A DNA stretch of 64,000 bases from Bog-473 sp963791995 (GTDB lineage Bacteria > Actinomycetota > Acidimicrobiia > Acidimicrobiales > RAAP-2): NCBI GenBank assembly GCA_963791995.1, contig CAWBUQ010000001.1, forward strand, positions 186,001 through 250,000, read 5' to 3'. The position numbers and the translations under genes were made by a program. Under the pieces are notes generated by a model, which made no database searches, was not told the DNA's origin, and saw only the letters and a list, made by a program, of their open reading frames with translations. Positions 19,341-29,654 of this stretch are shown here, one piece after another. How positions within the stretch are numbered: position 1 is the first letter of the stretch; every line of letters begins with the position of its first letter.

Positions 19341-20454
19341 ATGAACGTGTCGGTCAGGCGGCTTACTCCGTGGTACCTCCTGATCGTGCTCACCTTCGCG
19401 GCCGTCGCCTCCGCCACCGTCGGTGTGGCGGAGAATCGCTGCGGTCACCGTCCGGCACGCCTCGGCCCCCTCGTACTTTCCGCCTACGGGCTTTGCTGGC
19501 TACAGCGTGATGGCCGATCCGTTGGATCAGATCAGCGCGCAATGGACCGTGCCGACGGTGACGACCAAGCAATTTCAAGACGAACAGGCCTCCACGTGGA
19601 TCGGGATCCAAGAGATCCAAGGGCCAGCCTTCATTCAGGTGGGAACCACCGAGGCTGCGTACGGACCGGGATCGTCGAACTTCAGCGTCTTTTGGAGCGA
19701 TACACAGAGCCAGTTCCATCCGCGGAACCTCGCCACGGTCGAGCCGGGAGACGTCATGGCGGCGTCCATGGTCAGGACTCCCGATGGTTGGCAGCTCCGT
19801 GTACGGAACCTCACCGAAAAGACGACGTCTTCGACACTGGTGCCCGTTGACGCCGTCACTCCGTTCGACGTCGCGGAGTACACGCAGGAGGATCCGGGCT
19901 CGAGTGTATCGCTGGGCACGGATTTTCCGTACCCCACGACGTCCACCGTGACCTTCGACGAATTGCGTGTGAATGGAGACATCCCGACTCTCACCCGAGC
20001 GGACGGGTCTGTGCTCATGTCCCCCAACGGCATTGTGCTGGTGCCGACACCGGTTTCGAACGGCGGCTTCTCCCTGGTTCCGCCCAAGGGACAGGCCGCG
20101 CAATACCTACGGGTCGCGTCGCGCGTCGACCTCCAGAGTGATCGATTCGGTTACGACCTGACTCGTTGGTCGGCCATCCGGCTCGGGGAGCGACAGTCCG
20201 ACGTGGAGACCATGATCCTCGATATGGCCGCATCCGCGAAGGCGGTCGAGACGCTTTCGGCGGTGCCCCGGTCGGCCCGGACGGACTTCGCCACGCAAGC
20301 CCGATACCTCGAGCGGCAATACGCAGCATGGCGCGCTCAGGGTCTCGAGTTCTCCGACAGTGCGTACCGGAACATCACGAGGTCCCCGCACGCCGCGTCG
20401 TATGAACGGGACATCCTCGACATACGGTCGTCGCTCGGCCTGCCGCCGCCCTGA
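19341..20454 (+). CDS. Secreted eqolisin-like (G1) peptidase, one frameshift
   Basis: Probable secreted glutamic peptidase of family G1. The first frame from ATG 19341 supplies a signal peptide ('WYLLIVLTFAAVASATVG'). Near 19430 the mature protein continues in the next frame with 'GFAGYSVMADPLDQISAQW'. G1 landmarks follow: 'QWTVPTV', 'STWIGIQ', the catalytic-type Gln in 'FIQVGTTE' (codon at 19636) and the catalytic-type Glu in 'AEYTQEDPG' (codon at 19876). The C-terminal about 180 residues beyond this core are unassigned. Joined length is about 370 residues. Base composition looks less GC-rich than neighbours, hinting at transfer (impression, not measured). Confidence 0.68.
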
Positions 20455-20499
20455 CGCCGAAGCGTCGAGGCGTCGAGGTCGATCGTCAGCGAGGTGGCG

Positions 20500-22032
20500 T
20501 CACTCGACGGACGACAGCGTGGCGTCGGCCAGCTCGCCATTGGACCTGAACGCCGACACCACGCCAGCGGCTGCCGCGATGGCGGCCAGCACGTAGGCCG
20601 TCACTCTGAAGGCATGCTGTGCGTTGGCTGCACCCGTGTCCCCGCCAACCGCAACGAACACGGTGCCGGTGAGAGCGAGGCCGAGCGCCGTTCCCGTGCC
20701 GCGGGTCATGTTGAGGACGCCTGAGGCCATGCCGGCCTGCTGACTGGGCGCCGCGCCCATGATGGACGCGTTGTTGGGGGAGGTGAAGAGACCCAGGCCG
20801 ACGCCGATCGCGGCCAGCAACAGCAGGAACCCAGCGGTATCCGGCCGGACGGCCCCCATGACGGCTAAGCCCACTGCGACGATGGTCATGCCGCTGACCG
20901 TGAGAGGCCGCGCTCCCACGCGGTCAGCGAGCCGACCCGCCAGGGGAGCGACGATGCCGAAGGCCAGCGGCATGGCCATCAACTCGAGGCCCGAGCGTGC
21001 CGTCCCCGCTCCCAGAGCGCGCTCCAAGTAGAAGGGCACGAGCAAGAGGACGCCGAACATCACGAGGTAGGAGCCCATCCCGCTGACGATCCCAGTCGAG
21101 AAGTGCGCGTTGCGGAAGAGGGCGAGGTCGAGCATGGGAGCGCGGTCGCGGCGCTCGTGCCAGATGAACACAACGCCGAGCACGCCGGACAGTGCGAACA
21201 GACTCACGATCAGGGGCGAGCCCCAGCCCTGCTCCGAGCCGAACGTGATTGCGGAGAGCAGGGCGGCCACGGCGGGGAAGAAGATGGCCAGGCCGGTCCA
21301 ATCGAAGCGGACCCGGGCCATGAGGTTCCTGCTCCGCGGCACGAGCAGGATGGCGGCGAGCACGCCGAAGATGCCGAAGGGAACGTTGACGAAGAAGATC
21401 AGGCGCCAGCCACTGGCAGCCAGGAGGAGCCCGCCCACCGTGGGACCGAGCGCGAGTCCCAGCGCCTGCGCCGCGCCCTGAAGGCCGATGGCCTTGCCGA
21501 GTGCTCGTGCGGGCACGACCAGGACGATGATGGCCAGGCTGTTGGCCTGCAGCATCGCAGCCCCGACGGCCTGGAGCGCCCGGAACCCGCACAAGGCGCC
21601 GAGGTCGGGTGCCAGCCCGCACAACACGGAAGCAAGTGTGAAGATGACGAACCCGTAGACGTACAAGAGCTTGCGGCCCCACATGTCGGCGAAGTGACCG
21701 ACTGCGGTGACGGTGGCCACCAGGACGAGCAGATACGAGAGTCCGACCCACGTCACGGCGCCGACCGACGCGTCGAAGGTGCGTTGGAACGTCGGGAGTG
21801 CCACGGTGACGATGGACGCGTCCAGCTGTCCCATGAACGCGCCGATGCAGACCGCGGCGACGGCGAACCAATGGGCGTCGGGTCGATTCCGGATCGCCGG
21901 TGGGCGTCGGGGCTCCACCAGCAGCCGGTCCCACGTCAGCGTCCACGGCCGCGAGGCCTCAGACATCGCCGACATCGCCGACGTCGCCGACGTCGCCGAC
22001 GTCGGCAAAGTGCCGGAATCGTCTCGGGTCAT
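20500..22032 (-). CDS. DHA2-family MFS drug/proton antiporter (EmrB/QacA-like)
   Basis: A 14-helix MFS exporter, 510 residues. Motif A appears as 'GHFADMWGRKLLYVYGF', and motif C-like 'GPTVGGLLLAASGWRLIFF' is typical of DHA2 pumps exporting drugs or lipophilic compounds. 'IGAFMGQLDASIVTVALPTF' marks helix 1 (motif D1 of DHA2). The start at 22032 is fixed by a 4-base ATGA overlap with the glucosidase stop. The cytoplasmic leader contains a Ser-Ala-Thr/Met tripeptide repeat encoded by 9-bp tandem repeats. Coupling to the GH3 gene suggests a shared substrate or regulation (inference). Confidence 0.88.
   Translation of the reverse strand: MTRDDSGTLPTSATSATSAMSAMSEASRPWTLTWDRLLVEPRRPPAIRNRPDAHWFAVAAVCIGAFMGQLDASIVTVALPTFQRTFDASVGAVTWVGLSYLLVLVATVTAVGHFADMWGRKLLYVYGFVIFTLASVLCGLAPDLGALCGFRALQAVGAAMLQANSLAIIVLVVPARALGKAIGLQGAAQALGLALGPTVGGLLLAASGWRLIFFVNVPFGIFGVLAAILLVPRSRNLMARVRFDWTGLAIFFPAVAALLSAITFGSEQGWGSPLIVSLFALSGVLGVVFIWHERRDRAPMLDLALFRNAHFSTGIVSGMGSYLVMFGVLLLVPFYLERALGAGTARSGLELMAMPLAFGIVAPLAGRLADRVGARPLTVSGMTIVAVGLAVMGAVRPDTAGFLLLLAAIGVGLGLFTSPNNASIMGAAPSQQAGMASGVLNMTRGTGTALGLALTGTVFVAVGGDTGAANAQHAFRVTAYVLAAIAAAAGVVSAFRSNGELADATLSSVE
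21962..22006. repeat. 9-bp tandem repeat inside DHA2 gene
   Basis: Five in-frame 9-base units (two GACATCGCC, two GACGTCGCC, one GACGTCGGC on the + strand). Read on the minus strand they encode the Ser-Ala-Thr/Ser-Ala-Met repeats of the exporter's N-terminal tail. A 9-base period preserves frame on slippage, so tail length could vary between strains. Confidence 0.85.
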
Positions 22033-24474
22033 GCTCCCGGCGTCCCGCGCCACTCGACTTCAGCGCTGGCCCTGATGTCGCGGGAGGAGGCACCGACCAA
22101 GATCTCGTAACGCCCCGGGTCCGACCGCCATCCATGGGTCTCGGTGTCCCAGTAGCGATAGGCCGCGGCGTCCAGCACGATCTCGACGGTCCGCTCTTCG
22201 CCTGGGTCCAGGGACACCTTGGCAAACCCGGCCAGCTCCCGGTCGGGGCGGCGCAACAGGGCCTCGAGGGCTCGCACGTAGACCTGGACGACCTCGGTGC
22301 CCCGGCGCGGCCCTTTGTTCACGAGGTGGACGGCCACCCGATCTGGCGTCACCGCGACCGCTTCGAACGAGATCTCGCCATACGAGAGACCGAAACCGAA
22401 AGCAAAGCGTGGCGCCACATGTGAGGTCTCGAAGAACCGGTAGCCGACCAGGACGCCTTCGCCGTAGACGACGGAACCCTCGATGCCCGGGTAGCGATCG
22501 CCCTCGACCCCGAGTCCGGCGGGTCCGTCCTCGACACGGGCCGGGAAGGTGACCGGCAAGCGGCCGCTCGGCTCGGCGACGCCGACGATGGCATCGGCCA
22601 GTGCGTCCGCGCCCTCCTCACCGGGGTACCAGGCCATGAGGACCGCGCCCGCCCGCTCGGCCCACGGCATGTCGACCGGCGAACCCGCATTGACCACGAC
22701 CACCGTGCGGGGGTTCGCCCCGAGCACTGCCTCGATCAGCTCACCCTGGCGGCCGGGGAGTGACAGGTCGGGCCGGTCGTGCCCCTCGGACTCCCACTCG
22801 CCGTTCGAGCCGACGACGACCACGGCCACGTCGGCCCGGGCCGCGGCCGCCACCGCTCGTTCGAACTCGTCGCCGGTGTCCGAAGGCGTCGCGCCGATGC
22901 GAGCGCCCATGATGGGAGAGGTGACTGAACGGGGCCAGACGTCGACGGCCAGTTCGTAGTCGTGACCGGCTGCGAGGTCCACCACCACCTCGACCAGCTC
23001 GCTCCCGGCGCCGTAGAAGCCGCTGCCACGCGTCGGATCGGTGTTGTCGACGACGATGTCGCCGTCGAGGCGCAGCACTGAACGCCCCGCACTCTCGAGG
23101 CCGAGGCGCCAGGCGCCTGCGACGTCGGGCGTGAAGCGTCCGCTGATGCGGACCGAGCACGCGCCGGTCTGGAGGGCGGGATGTGGCGGCCCGATCCACA
23201 TGATGCGCGCCGCGTGCGCTTCTCCCAGGGCAACCGGCTGACCCGCCAGGTCGGGGTTGTCGAAGTACTCGACCGAGAAGCCGCCTTGGTCCGTGCTGTC
23301 CGTGGCGGCGCCCGACGCTGGGGACACCAGGCGCATGTCGATCGGACGGAGGCCGCGGTCGATGCGGCACCCCACCTCCTGCTCGATGGTGGCGCCGGGC
23401 AAACGTTCGGCCAGCGCCTCGGCGACGCTGCGCCGCCGGTGAGGCGTGACCTCCGAGCTGCCACCACCCATCGCCAACTGTGCGGCGTTCGGCCCGATGA
23501 CGGCAAGACTCGACACGCCGCCGTGGTCGAGCGGTAACAGTCCGTCGTTGACCAGGAGCACCGTGCCCTCCGCCGCGAACAGCGTGCGCGACGCTCCGGC
23601 GCCCGGGGTCGTCCTCCTCGCGCTCTTCTGTCCCGACTCGCGCCGCGCCCGCGCCCAGGATCCCGACCCGGCCCATCAGGCGTAAGACGTTGCGCACCTG
23701 CCCGTCGACCACCGACTCGTCGACGGCGCCCTCGCGGACCGCCGCGGCGAGCGTCGGACCGAACCACGCCGAAGGTCCCGGCATCTCGAGGTCGAGCCCG
23801 GCCAGGGCTGCGGGCGCAGTGGAGTGCGTGCCGAACCAGTCGGACACGACCAGCCCGTCGAAGCCCCATTCGCCTCGCAGGATCCCCGCGATCAGCTCGG
23901 GCTGCTCGCCGCAGTAGGTGCCGTTGACCTTGTTGTAGGCGGTCATCACGGACCAGACTCCCGCCTCGCGCACGGCCTCTTCGAAGGCGACCAGGTGGAT
24001 CTCGCGTAGCGTACGTTCGTCGACCTCGGCGCTGATCGTCATGCGTTCGTGTTCCTGGTCGTTGCAGGCGTAGTGCTTGATGCAGCACGCAACCCCGCCC
24101 GCCTGGACGCCGCGCACGTAGGACGCGGCGATGCCTGCGGTCAACAGTGGATCTTCGGAGAAGGACTCGAAGGTGCGGCCGGCGAGAGGTGTGCGGACGA
24201 TGCACACCGTCGGCCCGAGCAGCACGTGCACGCCCTTGGAGCTCGCCTCGGCGGCCAGCACCTCGCCCATGCGCTCGACCAACTCCGGGTTCCAGGTCGA
24301 CCCGACCGCCATACCGCAGGGCAGGGACAGCGAGCGGCGTCCGATGAGGCTGTCGCCCCTCACGCCCGAGGGCCCGTCGGAGACCTTGAGGGCGGGGATG
24401 CCGAGGCGTTCGACCGGGGGGAGGTACCAGAGGTTCACCCCGGCCGTGAGCGACGCCTTCTCGTCGAGGGTCAT
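22029..24474 (-). CDS. Glycoside hydrolase family 3 beta-glucosidase with PA14 domain, one frameshift
   Basis: Retaining beta-glycosidase. The first frame (residues 1 to about 288) gives the GH3 barrel: 'LKVSDGPSGVRG', 'CIKHYACNDQEHER' and the nucleophile Asp212 in 'GLVVSDWFGTHS'. Near 23610 the frame changes. The rest contains 'VLLVNDGLLPL', a PA14 insert ('FSVEYFDNPDLAGQPV'), the GH3 C-domain with acid/base region 'NGEWESEGHDRPDLSLPGRQ', 'YPGEEGADALADAIVG', and a fibronectin-like end. Total about 815 residues. The ATG is preceded by an in-frame stop about 39 bases upstream. There is no signal peptide, so it is probably cytoplasmic. A 4-base overlap couples it to the exporter. Confidence 0.85.
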
Positions 24475-24637
24475 GGCGCCGAGCAGGCGTTCGATCTCGG
24501 CTTCGAGCGCAGTCCCCGCTCAGGGCACTGCTGCACCAGCTGCACCTGCTGCACCTGCTGTCCGTGTCGTCTCGGCTGTGTCCGTGCCGTCCGCGCCCGC
24601 TGCCGTCATGTCTGTCCTTTCCCTCTGGTCCGAGGCC

Positions 24638-26524
24638 TCACCACGTATCGACGAACGGGCGGCGCTGGTCGCCGCGCGCATGTCCCGTCCCGCCGGGTTC
24701 GGACCAGTGCGGGCGCGGACCGGCCGAATCGAGCGCGTGGATCATGCGCGCCCTCGTCTCCGCCGGGTCGATCACGTCGTCGATCTCGAAGTGCTCAGCG
24801 ACGTTGAGCGCCTTGCCGTGCTGGTAGGCACGGAACACCATGGCCGCGAAGGCAGCTTCACGTTCGCCGGGGTCGGCAATCCGCCTCGAGCTCGCGCCGG
24901 AAGCCGAGGCGCACCGCGCCCTCGAGGCCCATGCCTCCCAGCTCGCCGGTCGGCCAGGCGACGGTGAAGATGGGCCGGTGGAACCCGCCCGCGGCCATGG
25001 CCTGTGCGCCGAGGCCGTAGCCCTTGCGCAGCACCACACAGGCAAAAGGGACGGTCAACGACGCGCCGACGACGAACATCCTGCTCACGTGGCGCACCAG
25101 GGCGGTCTCCTCGGCGGCGGGACCGACCATGAACCCGGGCGTGTCGCAGAGGGAAAGGATGGGCAGGCCGAACGCCTCACAGAGCTGCATGAAGCGAGCG
25201 GCCTTGTCGGCGTTGGCGGCGTCGATGGCGCCCGCCAGGTGCATCGGGTTGTTGGCTACCGCACCGATCGGCCGTCCTTCGAGGCGTGCCAGCGCGGTGA
25301 CCATGCCGGGGGCGAACTCGGGCCGCAGCTCGAGGACGGACCCCTCGTCGGCCAGCAGCTCGAGCGCGCCCGCGCACGTCGTAGACACGGCGCCGGTCCG
25401 GTGGCACGACGTCACGCAGCAGAGCCTGGTCGGCGCATGTCCAGTCGCTCCTGTCTCCCTGGAAGTAGGAGAGGTAGCGACGGGCGGTGTCGACCGCGCT
25501 CTTCTCGTCCTCGCACAGGACGTCGATCACGCCGTTGGGCACCTGCACCGCCGCCGGGCCGACGTCCTCGGGGGCGAACACGCCGAGCCCGCCGCCCTCG
25601 ATCATGGCCGGACCGCCCATGCCGATGGTGGCGTCGGGCGTGGCGATGATGACATGGCAGCAGCCGAGGAGCGCGGCGTTGCCGGCGAAGCAGCGACCGG
25701 ACACGATGCCCACGAGTGGCACGCGCCCGCTCAGCGCGCCGAACAGCGCGAAGGCCTCGGTGTCCAGGCCGGTGACCGTTGCGGTGTCCGTGTCGCCGGG
25801 GCGCCCGCCGCCGCCTTCGGCGAAGAGGACGACGGGAAGACGGAGCCGGTCGACCAGCTCGAAGAGCCGGTCCTTCTTGCGGTGGTTCATCTGGCCCTGC
25901 GTGCCCGCCAGCACCGAGTAGTCGTAGGAGAGCACGGCGCACCGGGACCGTGCGTTGTCGAAGAGGTCGCCGTTCACCCGACCGATACCGGCCACGAGAC
26001 CGTCGGCCGGCGTGTTGGCCACGAGATCCTCGGCGCTGCGGCGCGCCCGTTGCGCAGCGACAACCAGGCCGCCGTACTCCTCGAAGCTGCCGGCGTCACA
26101 GAGGTCCTCGACGTTCTCGCGTGCGGTGCGGCGGCCGGCCGCGTGGCGGCGCTCGGTGGCCGATGCCCTGGCCGCATCGAGGGTCAGGGCCTTGCGCGCC
26201 CGCACCTCGGCCAGCTCCGGCCGCTCGACTCCACCGCACCCCGGCACCGACGGAGGTCTCCGTCGTGACGGGCGTGCCGGAGCCTGCCTCTCCGGCCAGA
26301 AGCACGAGGAGCAGATCACCGGTCTGCACGGCGTCGCCGGCCGCCACCGCCACCGAGTCGATCCGGCCGGGCGTGGCGGCCTCCACCACATGTTCCATCT
26401 TCATGGACTCGAGCACGACCAGGGCTGTCCCCGCCGCCACGGTGTCGCCGGGCGCCACCGCCACGCGGAGGACGGTGCCGGCGAAGGTCGCCGTGACGCC
26501 GGTGGGCTCGGTCAGCCGGGCCAC
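24638..26524 (-). CDS. Biotinyl-carboxyltransferase (acyl-CoA carboxylase), three frameshifts
   Basis: Fusion of a biotin-carrier domain and an acyl-CoA carboxyltransferase. The N-terminus has the biotin-accepting lysine in 'LVVLESMKMEHVVEAATPG'. A frame change near 26245 leads to the carboxyltransferase: 'SFEEYGGLVVAAQRARR', 'RCAVLSYDYSVLAGTQGQMN' and 'GRCFAGNAALLGCCHVII'. After about 25375 come 'NNPMHLAGAIDAANADKAAR' and 'LSLCDTPGFMVGPAAEETAL', and after about 24883 the C-terminus with 'YQHGKALNVAEHFEIDDVID'. The biotin carboxylase domain found in single-chain carboxylases is absent. The GTG start overlaps the nitroreductase stop by 13 bases. Substrate (acetyl-, propionyl- or longer CoA) is unknown. 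Confidence 0.78.
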
Positions 26525-27171
26525 AGGGGATTCGGCAGCTCGAAGCCGACGTCGGTGCCCCAGGCGTTGCGGTACGAGACTTCGTGCGCGGGCCGCCGTG
26601 GCCCGACGCCCCAGGTGCCGGTGGGGTAGCCGAAACTCACGGTGCCCGAGAGGATCCAGCCTTGGTCGGCCGGGACGCCGAGGATCTCGAACGTCTCGGT
26701 GGGATGGAAGAACTGGAACAGCGCGGTGAGGCAGCTCCCGACGCCTTCGGCGCGGGCTGCGAGCATGGCGCTCCACACGGCGGGGTAGATCGACCCGCCC
26801 GTCGGGTCGTATTGGCAGAACGGGAACAAGAACAGCGGGACGTCCTCGAAGTGATCGGCCAGCCACTGCGCCGACCGCTGCACTTTGAGGATCTGGATCG
26901 ACTCGGGCGATTCGGGGTTCGCATGTGCCGCGTCGAGCTGCTCCTTGTAGACGGTCTTCCACAGCTCGCCCATGGCGTGCTGGTAGAGGGGCGCCAGGGC
27001 CGCCCTCTTGTCGGGGTCGTCGAGGAGGAGGAACCTCCAGTTCTGCTGGTTGCCTCCTGAGGGGGCGTGCACGGCCGCATCGAGGATGCGGGCCTGGACG
27101 TCGAGGGGGATCGGGTCCTTCTTGACCCTGCGCATGGCGCGCGTCGTGTACAGCGCTTCGTGGAGCTCCAT
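26512..27171 (-). CDS. Nitroreductase-family FMN oxidoreductase
   Basis: FMN-dependent NAD(P)H oxidoreductase of the nitroreductase fold. The 219-residue product starts 'MELHEALYTTRAMRRVKKDP', where the TRAMRR segment binds FMN phosphate, and continues with 'AVHAPSGGNQQNWRFLLLDD' (FMN contact, near 30-49) and 'GSCLTALFQFFHPTETFEIL'. The longer open frame upstream is low-complexity Thr/Pro sequence and is rejected as coding. Its end overlaps the carboxylase start by 13 bases, suggesting one transcript. Substrate is unknown; relatives act on nitroaromatics, quinones or flavin. Confidence 0.87.
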   Translation of the reverse strand: MELHEALYTTRAMRRVKKDPIPLDVQARILDAAVHAPSGGNQQNWRFLLLDDPDKRAALAPLYQHAMGELWKTVYKEQLDAAHANPESPESIQILKVQRSAQWLADHFEDVPLFLFPFCQYDPTGGSIYPAVWSAMLAARAEGVGSCLTALFQFFHPTETFEILGVPADQGWILSGTVSFGYPTGTWGVGPRRPAHEVSYRNAWGTDVGFELPNPLWPG

Positions 27172-27283
27172 ATGCAGTCCGACCTTAGGCCGGGCGCGGT
27201 CGGTGGACGAAGCCGCTCTATCCCGAGTGCTGAAGAGGATTATGAGCGTGCGATGGCTTGGCCGGGCCGGTCGGCCGCCCGGG

Positions 27284-28338
27284 TCAGGGAGTGACGGCCT
27301 GCTCGCAGGCGGAGGGGTTGACGTCGAAGTCCTGGGCCGGCTCGTACGCGTTCTCGAAGGTGTCGGGCGGAGCGACCCAGACGTGGCCGGACGAGTCGTA
27401 CTCGACGGTGTAACCGGCGGTGCCAGGCGGGTTGTGGAGGTACGGGCCGCCGTCGGCACTGGTGGTGAGAGGCCCGAAGTTGCTCACGTAGGTGGCGGCG
27501 CTCCAGGCCGCCGGCGGAGACGGGAACGAGTTTCGCTCTGCTTGATACGCGGTCAGAGCGACCTCGACGACCTTGAAGTCCGCTTCGCAGTTCTGAACTG
27601 CTGGCGGTAGGGCGCTGCTGCTGCTGTTGTTGTTGCGCCGAGTTGGCGTTCGTGTTCGCCACGTGGATCGCGGTGAACGCAACGATCCATAGCGCAATGA
27701 GAATGATGAAGAGCCCGAGGGTGACGAAGCCGACGATGATGCCGGCCAAGGCCAGGCCGTCGCCGGTCTGGTAGCCCCGCGAGGCGCGGATCTCGCGTCG
27801 GGCCTTGAACCCGAAGATGATGCCGAGCAGGGAGCCGATCCCGAGCAGTCCGAGGATGGAGAGCACGAGCGACGCGACGGCCGACCCGTTGGTCGTCGGC
27901 ACCATCGGCCTGCCCATCGCCTGCTGGGGCGGCCCCATGTACGGAGGTGAGGCAGAGGACCCCTGGGTACGGCGGGGCCGTCGGAGACGCCCCGTAGGCG
28001 GCCGGCGGAACAGCAACACCTGCTGGCCCGCCGGCGGCCGTCGCTCCTGGTGCGACTGCGGTTGCGGCGGCAGCGGTGAAGACCGCCGGATCGTTGACGT
28101 CCTCGATCCATGCGGTGCCCTGCCAGCGCCGCGTCTTCGCCCAGCGCTCGCCGTCCCAGTAGGTCTGGACGTTCCACTGCCCGCTGACGGGGTACCAGCC
28201 CGGGGCGACGTGCACGCTGGCGGCCGACGCCTCTTGCGACGACGGCGGCGGCGACTGCGACTGCGAGGGCGGCGGTGGCGGTGGTGGCGGGTGAGCGCTC
28301 GCGTCAGCGCCTTCCTCCGAGGAGGTCTCATCGCTCAC
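27284..28338 (-). CDS. DUF2510-DUF4190 membrane protein with pilin-like C-terminus, two frameshifts
   Basis: Three frames read as one protein of about 350 residues. The first (from 28338) is acidic then Pro-rich and contains a DUF2510 domain, 'APGWYPVSGQWNVQTYWDGE'. The second, after about 27965, holds the two DUF4190 helices 'ASLVLSILGLLGIGSLLGII' and 'GLALAGIIVGFVTLGLFIIL' plus a Gln run. The third, after about 27620, gives 'VVEVALTAYQAERNSFPSP' and 'YTVEYDSSGHVWV', resembling the globular part of type II secretion/pilin proteins ('AY...YP'). The function is unknown; an inner-membrane protein with an exposed C-terminal domain is inferred. Domain names are by pattern only. Confidence 0.65.
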
Positions 28339-28436
28339 GGCGCCACCTCCCCGCCAGCCAAAGCCCCGTCACAGCGTGCGACGTTAGGCGCCATCTGACC
28401 GCCAACGCGGGACGGAGGCCCGCTCGGGCTCATGGA

Positions 28437-29561
28437 TCAGGCCGAACTGCCCTCGTTCACCAGTTGCAGCCGCTCCGTCGCCTCGATGTACTCCTCGACC
28501 ATTCCGAGCACCACGTCCCTCGTGCGCCGCACCGAGGTCGCCCGGCCGATGATCTGGCCGGCCGGGTTGAAGTTCACGTCCCGCGCCTCTTCGGGATAGG
28601 CGTGACCGCGCGAGACGCAGTCGATCGCCACCATCATCTGCAGCGGCATCCCGAGCGGCTTGGGATTGCCCGGCGCCTCCCAGGCGTCTGTCCAGTCGTT
28701 CTTGAGCAGACGACAGGGCTTCCCGGTGAACGAGCGCGACCGCACCGTGTCGCGCGACGTCGCCTTGAGGTACGACTCCATCTGCTTGGGTGGCACGTCG
28801 GCTTCCTCGACGGTGAGCCAGAGTGAGCCCGTCCACACGCCGGCCGCGCCCATGACCATGGCGGCGGCCATCTGGCGTCCCGATCCGATGCCGCCTGCGG
28901 CCAGCACGGGCAGCGGCGCCACCGCGTCGATCACCTCGGGCCACAAGACGATGGACCCGACGTCTCCGGTGTGCCCCCCGCCCTCGGAGCCCTGGCAGAT
29001 GACGATGTCGACCCCGGCCGCCTTGTGGTTGAGCGCGTGCTTGACCGACCCGGCCAGCGCCGCCATCAACATGCCGTGGTCGTGCACTTGCGCGATGACG
29101 TCGTCGGGCGGCGTGCCCAGCGCGTTGGCCACCAGCTTCACCTTGGGGTGGCGCAGGATCACCTCCACCAGTGGCGCCGCGGTGGCGGCCGTCCAGCCGA
29201 GGAGCTCGCGTCGCGGGCCGCCCTCGAGTTCGGGCACCCCGTGGTCGGCCAGGATCTTCTTGGCGAAGGTGCGGTGCTCTTCGGGGATCATGGCGCGCAG
29301 CTCGGCCTCGAGCTTGACCGGGTCGATCTCGTCCATGCCCTCGTACTTGCCGGGGATGACGATGTCGACGCCGTAGGGATTGTCGCCCACGTGCTCGTCC
29401 AGCCAGGCCAACTCGACTTCGAGCTCGTCTGCACTGAACCCGACCGCGCCGAGGACGCCGATGCCGCCGGTGTTGGACACCGCGGCGGCCACATCGCGGC
29501 AGTGGGTGAAGGCGAAGATGGGGAACTCGATCCCGAGGCGTTCGCAAAGCTCGTTGTGCAC
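28437..29561 (-). CDS. NAD(P)H-dependent flavin oxidoreductase / nitronate monooxygenase family
   Basis: FMN-containing TIM-barrel enzyme of the nitronate monooxygenase/2-nitropropane dioxygenase family, 374 residues. Visible landmarks are 'IEFPIFAFTHCRDVAAAVSN' at the start, 'DIVICQGSEGGGHTGDVGSI' (FMN-phosphate loop region) and 'LPVLAAGGIGSGRQMAAAMV'. The GTG at 29561 is chosen because AGGAGGT lies 8 bases upstream; an in-frame ATG further 5' has no such site. The gene is divergent from the enoyl-CoA hydratase, with a 14-bp palindrome between. Actinobacterial relatives often sit in lipid or steroid degradation clusters; the substrate here is not known. Confidence 0.87.
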   Translation of the reverse strand: MHNELCERLGIEFPIFAFTHCRDVAAAVSNTGGIGVLGAVGFSADELEVELAWLDEHVGDNPYGVDIVIPGKYEGMDEIDPVKLEAELRAMIPEEHRTFAKKILADHGVPELEGGPRRELLGWTAATAAPLVEVILRHPKVKLVANALGTPPDDVIAQVHDHGMLMAALAGSVKHALNHKAAGVDIVICQGSEGGGHTGDVGSIVLWPEVIDAVAPLPVLAAGGIGSGRQMAAAMVMGAAGVWTGSLWLTVEEADVPPKQMESYLKATSRDTVRSRSFTGKPCRLLKNDWTDAWEAPGNPKPLGMPLQMMVAIDCVSRGHAYPEEARDVNFNPAGQIIGRATSVRRTRDVVLGMVEEYIEATERLQLVNEGSSA

Positions 29562-29654
29562 GGGGGAGACCTCCTGGTCGGGACCCACACGGGCCCGGTT
29601 CTCGGTCCGCCGGTCGGACCGGACGGCACGGTTGCCAGGACCCTCCCTGGCAAC

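Noticed and set aside
24517..24570. CTGCACCTG short repeats between the GH3 and carboxylase genes
   Set aside because: Imperfect, short and explained by local low complexity; no coding or regulatory sense seen.
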